Shown: positions 1 through 6,233 of the stretch, piece by piece
Layout: each line of letters starts with the position of its first letter
Position numbering within the stretch: the first letter of the stretch is position 1
NCBI GenBank assembly: GCA_900554455.1
Contig: USHT01000039.1
Location: forward strand, 1 to 8,318
DNA length: 8,318 bases
Source of the DNA: an uncultured Collinsella sp.
GTDB lineage: Bacteria; Actinomycetota; Coriobacteriia; Coriobacteriales; Coriobacteriaceae
Direction: 5' to 3'
The notes under the pieces: generated by a model
The model's database searches: none
What the model was told of the DNA's origin: nothing
Seen by the model: the letters and a program-made list of their open reading frames with translations, nothing else
Translations under genes and position numbers: made by a program

Positions 1-425
1 CGTGCTTCGACGGGGTTCACCACGTAGTGCTTGATGGCCTCGATGGCGGCTTCGTCCAGAGTGCCCGAGATCATATAGACCTTGGCGGAGCGCACGGCGG
101 GGCGCTCGCCCTGGCTGATGAGCTGCACGCACTCGCTGGCGGAGTCGGCGCGCTGGTCAAACTGGCCAGGCAGGAATTCGACGGCAAAGACGGCGCCATC
201 GCTTGCGGGGAGCTCGTCGTAGGTCACATCGACCTGGGGCTCGCTAAAGACGGTCGGCACGCAGGAGCGGAAAAGCTCCTCGTCGATGCCCTCGACGTCG
301 TAGCGGTTGATGATCCTCAGGGCCTCGATGCCCTTGATGCCGAGAATTTCGGTCAGCTCGCCCTTGAGCTGCTGAGCCTCGACGTCGAACCCGGGTTTCT
401 TCTCCACGTAGATACGAGAGACCAT
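1..425 (-). CDS. purL: Phosphoribosylformylglycinamidine synthase, large single-chain form, N-terminal part (3' end outside window)
   Basis: FGAM synthase converts FGAR, glutamine and ATP to FGAM in step four of cytosolic de novo purine synthesis. The 141 visible codons begin MVSRIYVEKKPGFDVEAQ and contain LGIKGIEALRIINRYDVEGI (residues 28-47) and FLPGQFDQRADSASEC (84-99), which I recognise from the N-terminal PurS-like domain of the fused (PurS+PurL+PurQ) enzymes of Clostridia, bifidobacteria and Coriobacteriia. Family members are about 1,200-1,300 residues, so only around a tenth of the gene is here; the synthase and glutaminase domains lie beyond the left edge. The ATG at 425-423 is supported by a purine-rich GGAAGGCAGGA just upstream on the minus strand and by the match starting at residue 4. 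It is divergent from the antiporter gene. No frameshift or stop is seen in the visible part. The family call is from recognised motifs, not from a search. Confidence 0.92.
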   Translation of the reverse strand, partial: MVSRIYVEKKPGFDVEAQQLKGELTEILGIKGIEALRIINRYDVEGIDEELFRSCVPTVFSEPQVDVTYDELPASDGAVFAVEFLPGQFDQRADSASECVQLISQGERPAVRSAKVYMISGTLDEAAIEAIKHYVVNPVEA

Positions 426-609
426 TGGTTCCTGCCTTCCTGATCGGTTGGGCGTACGGTACGGTATGCGGCAGCGGTCGGTTTACGGGGCAAGCCTCGC
501 GGTCGCCTTGAGCCACATGTTTGTAAACCTCACTATGATACGACAGCTCGCGGCGCGTTGAGGACGGCGAGGGTGCTACAGTGAAGCGCAAACAAGAGAA
601 AGGCATCAC
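426..609. promoter_or_regulatory. Divergent intergenic region between purL and the antiporter gene
   Basis: This 184-base gap must carry the 5' signals of both divergent genes. On the plus strand TATGAT (534-539) is a good -10 match; the nearest -35-like TTGAGC (508-513) leaves a 20-base spacer, which is long, so the promoter is only a candidate. An inverted pair GGTTTAC (480-486) / GTAAACC (523-529) brackets part of the region and could be an operator, but seven-base arms 36 bases apart can occur by chance. A short iteration of GTACG/GTATG lies at about 453-468. The antiporter ribosome binding site is AGAAAGG (597-603). No convincing promoter was seen for purL and no PurR-like or riboswitch structure was recognised. 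Confidence 0.35.
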
Positions 610-2172
610 ATGGCATTCGTTTCGCTCGCCATCATCGCACTCGTGGCCTTTGCGAGTCCTTTTATCGCCTCGGCGATTCCCGGGAAACCCGTTCCCGAGA
701 CGGTCTTTTTGCTCGTGTTTGGCGCGGTGCTGGGACCCCATATGCTCGGCGTCATCCATGTAGATGCCGAGGTCTCGCTCGTGTCCGAGCTCGGCCTGGC
801 CTTTTTGTTCCTGCTTGCCGGCTTTGAGATCGACCCCAAGAGCATCACGGGCGTCGAGGGGCGCTACGGCTTGGCGACGTGGGTCGTCACGTTTGGTATC
901 GCCTGGCTTGCCGTGCGCTTTACCCCGTGGTTCTCGGTTAGTCATTTCGACGGTATCGCCGTGACGCTTGCCCTCACTTCGACGGCGCTCGGCACGCTCG
1001 TGCCCATCATGCGTGAGCGCTCGCTCACTGGCACGCGTGTGGGCGACTCGATTCTCGCGTATGGCACCTGGGGCGAGCTCGGCCCTGTGCTCGCCATGTC
1101 GGTGCTGCTGTCTGCCCGCACTGGCATCCAAACGCTCGTAATCCTTGGCTTGTTTGCGGTGGTTTGCGTGTTGCTGGCCGTGGTCCCAAGTCGCTCCAAG
1201 CGCGTCGGCAGCCGCTTCTTTGCGTTTGTCGAGGAACGCGCCGATACCACGTCGCAGACCTTCGTGCGCCTGACGGTGCTCATCCTGGTCACACTCGTGG
1301 CGTTCTCGGCCGTCTTTGATCTCGACATCGTGTTGGGTTCTTTTGCCGCCGGCTTTGTCTTGCGCTACATCATCCCCGAGGGCAACCATACGCTCGAGAC
1401 CAAGCTCGACGGCCTGGCCTACGGCTTTTTGATTCCGGTGTTCTTTACTGTATCGGGCGCAAAGATCGACCTGACGGCCGTGGCGTCGCGCCCCGGGCTG
1501 CTCGCAGGCTTTATCGTGGCGTTGCTGATCATTCGCGCCGTGCCCATTCTCATCTCTATGAGCATTTGTCCTGCGACGCGCGATGTGTCGGCGTATGGTC
1601 GCATTACCGTGGCCCTGTACTGCACCACGGCCCTGCCGATCATCGTCGCCGTGACGAGTGTTGCCGTCAACGCGGGCGCGCTGTCGCAAGATATTGCGTC
1701 GGTCATGGTTGCCGCCGGTGCCATCACAGTGTTCTTGATGCCATTGCTCGCGCAGCTCTTCTACCGCGTGGTCGACGCCGCGCCGGTCGCCGCCGTGGCA
1801 GAGGTTGCCGAGCATCCATCCGATGCGTTCGACATCCTGCGTGCCCATCACGATTTGGCGAGCCTGCTCGCACGCGAGCACGAGCTGCTGACCTCGCATG
1901 GTCACGGTCGCGTATTCGAGGGCCTGCCTACGCTCGATACGATTGCCGAGCGTCTTTCCGCCGAGGCGGCGAGCGGCCACATCGATGCCCGCATCGTGGA
2001 TGCGGCACATCTTCTTGCCGATAAGACCTATGGAGACGAGGTCGACCCGTCCGAGCTGACTCCGCGCGAGCGTCGCCGCCTGGAGCGCGCCAAGCTCGCC
2101 GTGCGCGAATACCGCCGCCGCATGCTGGAGCTCTATGCGCGCGATGAAGCCCAGGACGACGACGGCAGGTAG
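610..2172 (+). CDS. CPA2-family cation:proton antiporter with cytoplasmic C-terminal extension
   Basis: This is an integral membrane Na+ or K+/H+ exchanger of the monovalent cation:proton antiporter-2 (KefB/YbaL-like) superfamily. Of 520 residues, about 1-385 are a run of roughly 12 hydrophobic helices. Diagnostic segments are LGLAFLFLLAGFEID (61-75), SLTGTRVGDSILAYG (138-152), LTSTALGTLVPIM (122-134) and the AYGFLIPVFFTVSGAKID segment (270-287). In the helix where most family members have an acidic ion-binding residue, often QD or ND, this protein has GTWGE, so Glu156 may be the functional acid. Residues about 390-520 are hydrophilic, rich in Arg/Glu and helical (PRERRRLERAKLAVREYRRR near 485-504). 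They lack the GxGxxG of an RCK/TrkA-N domain, so gating by NAD(H) is not expected. Start ATG 610 follows AGAAAGG. It is monocistronic, convergent with hom, and ends at a strong terminator. The transported ion cannot be told from sequence alone. Confidence 0.88.
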   Translation: MAFVSLAIIALVAFASPFIASAIPGKPVPETVFLLVFGAVLGPHMLGVIHVDAEVSLVSELGLAFLFLLAGFEIDPKSITGVEGRYGLATWVVTFGIAWLAVRFTPWFSVSHFDGIAVTLALTSTALGTLVPIMRERSLTGTRVGDSILAYGTWGELGPVLAMSVLLSARTGIQTLVILGLFAVVCVLLAVVPSRSKRVGSRFFAFVEERADTTSQTFVRLTVLILVTLVAFSAVFDLDIVLGSFAAGFVLRYIIPEGNHTLETKLDGLAYGFLIPVFFTVSGAKIDLTAVASRPGLLAGFIVALLIIRAVPILISMSICPATRDVSAYGRITVALYCTTALPIIVAVTSVAVNAGALSQDIASVMVAAGAITVFLMPLLAQLFYRVVDAAPVAAVAEVAEHPSDAFDILRAHHDLASLLAREHELLTSHGHGRVFEGLPTLDTIAERLSAEAASGHIDARIVDAAHLLADKTYGDEVDPSELTPRERRRLERAKLAVREYRRRMLELYARDEAQDDDGR

Positions 2173-2182
2173 CCAACGCCGC

Positions 2183-2355
2183 CGCGGAAAATGCGTCCCG
2201 GAATTGGCGTCCAGAGTGGGACGTGCTTTCCGCGAGAGGCCCGTTGCGGAAAGCGTGTCCCAGAATCCGCGCCCAGAATGGGACATAGTTTCCGAAAAAG
2301 GCCCTGAGGGAAGCTTCGCCCCGTTCTGAGCTGAAATACCGGGACGCAGCTTCCC
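2183..2355. repeat. Array of three 62-bp palindromic intergenic repeat units
   Basis: Three units start 62 bases apart at 2184, 2246 and 2308. Each has an outer stem, a GTCCC-type inner arm, a 16-18 base centre, the matching GGGAC arm and the closing outer stem. Unit A: CGCGGAAA (2183-2190) pairs with TTTCCGCG (2227-2234) and GTCCC (2195-2199) with GGGAC (2218-2222). Unit B: CGGAAA (2247-2252) pairs with TTTCCG (2289-2294) and GTCCC (2257-2261) with GGGAC (2280-2284). Unit C: GGGAAGC (2308-2314) pairs with GCTTCCC (2349-2355), with an almost continuous stem inward to about 2323/2340. A and B share clear primary sequence, including CCAGA(A/G)TGGGAC and an AGGCCC tail. C keeps the phase and architecture more than the sequence, so its membership is less certain. 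It resembles REP/BIME-type elements in form; the family is unnamed here. Confidence 0.75.
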
Positions 2356-2368
2356 CTGCAAACAGAAG

Positions 2369-2409
2369 AAGGCGCGCTGCCTGTGGTTGATGCAGGCAGC
2401 GCGCCTTTT
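2369..2409. terminator. Strong bidirectional rho-independent terminator between antiporter and hom
   Basis: AAGGCGCGCTGCCTG (2369-2383) pairs perfectly over 15 bases with CAGGCAGCGCGCCTT (2393-2407), with a nine-base loop. The plus-strand reading continues into TTTT (2406-2409), and the minus-strand reading continues from the stem into a pyrimidine-rich CTTCTTCTGTTT. It therefore suits both the plus-strand antiporter transcript and the minus-strand hom transcript, whose stop codon lies 34 bases away. Confidence 0.9.
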
Positions 2410-2442
2410 GCGTTGAGCTTCGTTGAGGTTCGAAGTAGTGGA

Positions 2443-3786
2443 CTAGTTGGCCATGACGCCTTCGGTCCAAGCCTCAACGTCCTCGATGCGCAGGACGTTG
2501 GCGACTTCGGCCACGCAGTCGACGCTGGCAAGCTCGGCGGCGGCAGCCTGGACGTCCTTCTCGAGCGCACGGTGCGTCAGGAAGATGACCGAGCAGGTAT
2601 CGCTGGCGCCCGATTTGCCGTCCTCGACCTGGTTGATGAGCGAGATCGAGATGTTGTGCTTGGCAAAGATATCGACCGTCTCGGACAGGGCGCCCACGCG
2701 GTCGGCGACCTTCAGGCGCACATAGTACTTGGTCTGGAGCTCGTCCATGGGCTTAAAGGCGAGGTTGTGACCGTAGGGCTCAATCTCGGGCAGCGGAGCC
2801 ACGCCGCGGCTGATCTGCTCGGAGAGCGACAGGATATCGCCCACGACGGCGCTCGCGGTGGGGAAGGAGCCTGCGCCGGCACCGTAGAACATGGTCTCAC
2901 CCACGGCGTCGCCTACCACGTAGACAGCGTTCATGGCGCCGTTGACCTTGGCAAGCATGTGGTCGGCGGGGATCAGCGTGGGATGCACACGGACGTCGAC
3001 GCCGGCGTCGGTGTTGCGGGCGATGCCGAGCAGCTTAATGGTGTAGCCGAGCTCGCGGGCCTGGGCAATGTCCTCGGCGCCGATGGTACGGATACCCTGC
3101 TGGTACACATCGTCGGTGGTAACGCGGGTGCCAAAACCGATGGAGGCGAGGATGGCCGTCTTGCTGGCGGCGTCGAAGCCGTCGACGTCGGCGGACGGAT
3201 CGGCCTCGGCATAGCCCTTGGCCTGTGCGTCGGCAAGCACATCGGCGTAATCGGCGCCCTCGGCGTCCATGCGCGACAGGATATAGTTGGTGGTACCGTT
3301 GAGAATGCCGGCGATGGTCAGGATCTTGTTGCCCACCAGGTCATGCTCGAGCGTGCTCACGATGGGGATGCCACCGCCGCAGCTGGCCTCGCACTTAATC
3401 TGCACGCCGCACGCGCGTGCCTTCTCGGCAAGCGTCTCGACGTGACGGCCCAGCAGGGCCTTGTTGGCAGAGACGACGTGCTTGCCGTGCTCAAAGGCAG
3501 TGGTGAAGATCTCGGTTGCGGGATGTTCGCCGCCGATGAGCTCGACGACGATGTCGACGGCGGGGTCGGTGACGACGTCGTGCCAGTCACTCGTAAAGGC
3601 CTCGCGCTCAATACCGGCGGCTTCGGCCTGCTCCCAGGCAAGCGCGCAGGCGCGGGTCAGCTTAAGGTCGATGCCGTAGGCGGCCAGGTACTCATCGTGG
3701 TGGCTCTTGATCAGACGGGCCACGCCGCCGCCGACGGTTCCCAGACCGATCAGACCGACGTTCACGGTGCGCAGGGGTTCGCTCAT
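2443..3786 (-). CDS. hom: Homoserine dehydrogenase with C-terminal ACT domain
   Basis: This enzyme reduces L-aspartate-4-semialdehyde to L-homoserine with NAD(P)H, at the branch leading to threonine, isoleucine and methionine, in the cytosol. Of 447 residues, the N-terminal Rossmann domain carries GLIGLGTVGGG (11-21) and SANKALL (106-112, Lys109). The catalytic domain carries EASCGGGIPI (133-142), GILNGTTNYIL (160-170) and GYAEADPSADVDGFDAASK (191-209). In that last segment Glu194, Asp205 and Lys209 align with the conserved Glu, Asp and Lys of the yeast enzyme. An ACT domain spans about 354-430 (VRLKVADRVGALSET), implying allosteric feedback, by analogy with threonine-sensitive enzymes. Length matches monofunctional Gram-positive Hom. 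Start ATG 3786-3784 follows GAAGGAG six bases upstream. No thrB, thrC or aspartokinase gene is adjacent on the visible side; the gene ends at a terminator and is divergent from the liv operon. Confidence 0.96.
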   Translation of the reverse strand: MSEPLRTVNVGLIGLGTVGGGVARLIKSHHDEYLAAYGIDLKLTRACALAWEQAEAAGIEREAFTSDWHDVVTDPAVDIVVELIGGEHPATEIFTTAFEHGKHVVSANKALLGRHVETLAEKARACGVQIKCEASCGGGIPIVSTLEHDLVGNKILTIAGILNGTTNYILSRMDAEGADYADVLADAQAKGYAEADPSADVDGFDAASKTAILASIGFGTRVTTDDVYQQGIRTIGAEDIAQARELGYTIKLLGIARNTDAGVDVRVHPTLIPADHMLAKVNGAMNAVYVVGDAVGETMFYGAGAGSFPTASAVVGDILSLSEQISRGVAPLPEIEPYGHNLAFKPMDELQTKYYVRLKVADRVGALSETVDIFAKHNISISLINQVEDGKSGASDTCSVIFLTHRALEKDVQAAAAELASVDCVAEVANVLRIEDVEAWTEGVMAN

Positions 3787-4036
3787 AGATAGCTCCTTCG
3801 TGCATCTTATGGATGGATTAACCGCTTAAAGGTTGAGTGCATTCTAGCGTGAACCGAGGGCGCGTGCTCGCCAAGCAACAGGAGTCGCACAAAACGGCAC
3901 CCCCGAAACGCTGCGGAAACATTGGAAACATGCTCGCTACAAACGGAACTCCGTAACAAACTGTCAACGTTTGCACCATAAGGTTTGCCCTGTACCGCAA
4001 GACGGTCGCACCGCGGCCAGCGAAAAGGGGGACACC
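3787..4036. promoter_or_regulatory. Divergent regulatory region between hom and the liv operon
   Basis: This 250-base gap holds the start signals of both hom (minus) and livJ (plus). Candidate elements seen directly: ATTCTA at 3841-3846, i.e. TAGAAT as a minus-strand -10 for hom without a well-spaced -35; a direct repeat GGAAACAT at 3915-3922 and 3924-3931 (nine-base spacing); the near-palindrome ACGGA-AC-TCCGT (3943-3954); the inverted pair CAAAC (3957-3961) / GTTTG (3969-3973); and a small hairpin GGTCGC (4004-4009) / GCGGCC (4013-4018) just ahead of the livJ ribosome binding site AAAAGGGGG (4023-4031). Base composition is more AT-rich around 3915-3985 than in neighbouring genes, as expected for a promoter. 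No T-box or known amino-acid riboswitch was recognised. The regulator is unknown. Confidence 0.45.
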
Positions 4037-5203
4037 ATGTTTAGCATCAACAACGTACTTAACCGCAGGAGTTTCTTGGCTGGCGCCGCGGCGCTCGGTA
4101 GCACCGCGGCACTCGCTGGTTGCTCGTCGGGTGGCTCGGACGGCGGCTCCGCCGATGACGGCAAGACCTTCAAGATCGGTGTCATCGGCCCTCTGACCGG
4201 CGCCGCGGCAACCTATGGCGTTTCGGCCGAGAAGGGTGCCAAGCTCGCCGCCAAGGATTTTTCGACCAAGGACCTCAAACTCTCGCTTAAGTCTGAGGAT
4301 GACGTCGCTGACGGCGAGAAGGCCATCAACGCCTTCAATACCTTGTGCGACTGGGGCATGCAGGCGCTCGTCGGCCCCGTCACCACCGGTGCCGCCGTCG
4401 CTGTCTCGGGCGAGATCGCCGACGATATGCTCATGGTCACGCCTTCGGCCTCGTCGCTCGACGTTACCAAGGATAAGACCACGGTTTTCCAGGTTTGCTT
4501 CACCGATCCCACCATGGGCGCCAGCGCCGCGAAGTTCTTGGCCGAGAAGTACGCGGATGCCAAGATCGCCCTGTTCTACAACTCCGGCGATACGTATAGC
4601 TCGGGCGTTGCCGACGCTTTTGCCGAGCAGGCCAAGGCGTCCAAGCTCGACATCGTCGATACCGAGACCTTTAAGGACGACTCTTCCACGAGCTTTACCA
4701 ACCAGCTCACCAAGGCCAAGGAGGCCGGCGCCACGCTCATCTTTGCGCCGATCTACTACACGCCGGCGTCCGTTTTGCTCAAGAACGCCAAGGACATGGG
4801 CTACGACATGACCCTCATGGGTACCGACGGCATGGACGGCCTGCTCTCTGTGGAAGGTTTCGATACCTCTCTTGCCGAGGGCCTGCTGCTCATGACCCCG
4901 TTCTCCGCCGACGACGAGAAGAACGCCGACTTCGTCAACGCTTACAAGGATAAGTACGGCGATACCCCCGACCAGTTTGCCGCCGACGCCTACGACGGCG
5001 TGCACGCGGTGGCCGAGGCCGTCAAGGAGGCCGGTCTTGGTGTCGACGCCGATCCGACCGAGGCCGCCGAGAAGCTGTCCAAGGCTATGCGCAACATTAC
5101 TGTTGACGGCCTGACTGGCAAGCTCTCCTGGAACGATAAGGGTCAGGTCCAGAAGGAGCCCACGGCGTACGTCATCACTGACGGCAAGTACGTACAGGCC
5201 TAA
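4037..5203 (+). CDS. livJ: Branched-chain amino-acid ABC transporter substrate-binding lipoprotein
   Basis: This is the extracytoplasmic receptor of a HAAT-family importer, tethered to the outer face of the membrane. It has 388 residues. Residues 1-29 are a lipoprotein signal with a twin-arginine NRRSFLAG (9-16), a hydrophobic stretch and lipobox LAGC, with the lipidated Cys at 29; a Gly/Ser linker follows. The mature part begins FKIGVIGPLTGAAATYG, the hallmark opening of type I periplasmic-binding proteins of the Leu/Ile/Val family. VGPVTTGAAVAVSGEIAD and the later TDGMDGLLSVEGFD segment follow the two-lobe fold. The ATG at 4037 is chosen over an in-frame TTG at 3971 because AAAAGGGGG lies five bases upstream and the signal peptide then starts at the N-terminus. 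It is first in the operon and followed by two hairpins. The ligand is probably Leu, Ile or Val, but HAAT receptors can bind other amino acids, amides or urea. livK is an equally valid name. Confidence 0.92.
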   Translation: MFSINNVLNRRSFLAGAAALGSTAALAGCSSGGSDGGSADDGKTFKIGVIGPLTGAAATYGVSAEKGAKLAAKDFSTKDLKLSLKSEDDVADGEKAINAFNTLCDWGMQALVGPVTTGAAVAVSGEIADDMLMVTPSASSLDVTKDKTTVFQVCFTDPTMGASAAKFLAEKYADAKIALFYNSGDTYSSGVADAFAEQAKASKLDIVDTETFKDDSSTSFTNQLTKAKEAGATLIFAPIYYTPASVLLKNAKDMGYDMTLMGTDGMDGLLSVEGFDTSLAEGLLLMTPFSADDEKNADFVNAYKDKYGDTPDQFAADAYDGVHAVAEAVKEAGLGVDADPTEAAEKLSKAMRNITVDGLTGKLSWNDKGQVQKEPTAYVITDGKYVQA

Positions 5204-5342
5204 TAGGCCGCCTTACATAGAGCGGTTTTGATCCCAAGCAGGGGAGGTTTTGGCCTTCCCTGCTTGCTTGGTATCTAGGGACAGTGTAACGTCCCTGTTT
5301 CATACATTAACTGGAAACCTATTCGAAAGGGGGATGTGGAAC
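5204..5342 (+). promoter_or_regulatory. livJ-livH intercistronic region with two tandem hairpins
   Basis: CAAGCAGGGGAGG (5235-5247) pairs with CCTTCCCTGCTTG (5254-5266) over 13 positions with one G-U wobble and a six-base loop. A second stem, AGGGAC (5277-5282) / GTCCCT (5291-5296), follows ten bases later and runs into GTTTC. Neither is followed by a long U-tract, so full termination is unlikely. Known behaviour of receptor-first ABC operons suggests these structures protect the 3' end of the livJ message or partly terminate, giving more receptor than permease. A weak CCGC/GCGG pair before TTTT (about 5208-5229) sits right after the stop. The livH ribosome binding site is GAAAGGGGG (5325-5333). 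Confidence 0.6.
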
Positions 5343-6224
5343 ATGACGGTCTTTATCCAATACCTGGTCAACGGCCTGTCCATGGGCAGCGTCTACGCCA
5401 TCATCGCGTTGGGCTACACCATGGTCTACGGTATCGCCAAGATGCTGAACTTCGCTCACGGCGATGTCATCATGGTCGGTGCCTATGTCTCGTTCTGCGC
5501 CACGTCGTATCTCGGCCTCCCGGGCTGGGCATCTGTAATTCTTTCTTGTGTGGTCTGTACCGTTCTCGGTGTTCTCATCGAGGGTCTGGCATACAAGCCG
5601 CTGCGTCAGGCGGGCCCGCTGGCCGTTCTGATCACGGCTATCGGCGTGTCCTACTTCCTGCAGAATGCCGCGCAGCTTCTGTGGGGCGCCACGCCCAAGA
5701 ACTTCACTTCGCTCGTCACCTTCCCGGTGCCGGAGTTCTTGGCCAAGTTTAACGTAAGCGCCGTCTCGCTCGTCACCATCGTCGCCTGCCTGGTTATCAT
5801 GGCCGGCCTGATGTTCTTTACAGGTAAGACCAAGATGGGCAAGGCCATGCGCGCCGTGTCCGAGGACAAGGCCGCCGCTCAGCTCATGGGCATCAACGTC
5901 AACCGCACCATTTCGATGACGTTTGCCATCGGCTCTGCCCTTGCCGCCATCGCCGGCGTGCTGCTGTGCTCCTACTCGCCGGTGCTGCAGCCCACGACGG
6001 GTGCTATGCCTGGCATCAAGGCCTTCGACGCCGCTGTCTTCGGTGGCATCGGCTCCATCCCCGGCGCTTTTGTCGGTGGCATTCTCATCGGCATCATCGA
6101 GGCGATGGCGCAGGCTTACATTTCCACGAGCCTTGCCAACTCCATCGTCTTTGGTGTTCTGATCATCGTCCTGCTCGTCAAGCCTGCCGGCCTCTTGGGC
6201 AAGTACGTCCCCGAGAAGGTGTAG
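5343..6224 (+). CDS. livH: Branched-chain amino-acid ABC transporter permease LivH
   Basis: This is one of two membrane subunits that form the translocation path of the HAAT importer. It has 293 residues with about eight hydrophobic segments, close to the usual LivH length. Family-typical stretches are NGLSMGSVYAIIALGYTMVY (10-29), LNFAHGDVIMVGAY (35-48) and LAVLITAIGVSYFLQN (93-108). The cytoplasmic coupling loop, the EAA-like contact with the ATPases, contains GKAMRAVSEDKAAAQLMGIN (166-185), and the C-terminal part has AFDAAVFGGIGSIPGAFVGG (227-246). The start is ATG 5343, nine bases after AAGGGGG; ATG 5334 lies directly against that sequence and the TTG at 5250 falls inside the upstream hairpin loop, so both are less likely. 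Codon use matches livJ and livM. livM follows after nine bases. Confidence 0.95.
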   Translation: MTVFIQYLVNGLSMGSVYAIIALGYTMVYGIAKMLNFAHGDVIMVGAYVSFCATSYLGLPGWASVILSCVVCTVLGVLIEGLAYKPLRQAGPLAVLITAIGVSYFLQNAAQLLWGATPKNFTSLVTFPVPEFLAKFNVSAVSLVTIVACLVIMAGLMFFTGKTKMGKAMRAVSEDKAAAQLMGINVNRTISMTFAIGSALAAIAGVLLCSYSPVLQPTTGAMPGIKAFDAAVFGGIGSIPGAFVGGILIGIIEAMAQAYISTSLANSIVFGVLIIVLLVKPAGLLGKYVPEKV

Positions 6225-6233
6225 GTGAGCGTT

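Larger units (their letters stand above)
2173..2442. other. Convergent intergenic region: palindromic repeat array plus terminator
   Basis: The 270 bases between the converging antiporter and hom genes contain no plausible coding sequence. Positions 2183-2355 are three successive 62-bp-spaced palindromic units, 2369-2409 is a rho-independent terminator, and 2410-2442 is unremarkable. Repeats of this kind typically sit in 3' intergenic space between convergent genes, which is what is seen here. Confidence 0.8.

Noticed and set aside
2183..2355. Possible CRISPR array because of regular repeats
   Set aside because: The repeats are contiguous 62-bp palindromes without unique spacers of constant length, only three imperfect copies are present, and no cas gene is nearby.
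244..2361. A 705-codon open frame on the minus strand opposite the antiporter gene
   Set aside because: Its translation is an Arg/His/Gly-rich string without any fold-like pattern, it runs through the purL 5' region and the palindromic repeats, and the plus-strand antiporter explains the conserved sequence. It is a shadow of GC-rich codon bias.
2383..3792. A 469-codon open frame on the plus strand opposite hom
   Set aside because: Its sequence is a Gly/Val/Asp-rich mirror of hom codons, it passes through the loop and right arm of the terminator, and it has no credible ribosome binding site. hom on the minus strand has full catalytic motifs.
3971..4036. Upstream TTG start for livJ adding 22 residues
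   Set aside because: It would place a hydrophilic stretch before the signal peptide, lacks a ribosome binding site, and ignores the strong AAAAGGGGG ahead of ATG 4037.
3787..4036. T-box or amino-acid riboswitch ahead of hom or livJ
   Set aside because: I looked for a T-box consensus, a specifier loop and an anti-terminator/terminator pair on both strands and saw none; only short palindromes are present.
3818..5005. A 395-codon minus-strand open frame opposite livJ
   Set aside because: It is the antisense of livJ with low-complexity composition and no recognised domain; livJ has a signal peptide and family motifs.
5250..5342. Upstream TTG start for livH adding 31 residues
   Set aside because: It starts inside the loop of the 5235-5266 hairpin without a ribosome binding site, whereas ATG 5343 is well placed after GAAAGGGGG and matches the family N-terminus.
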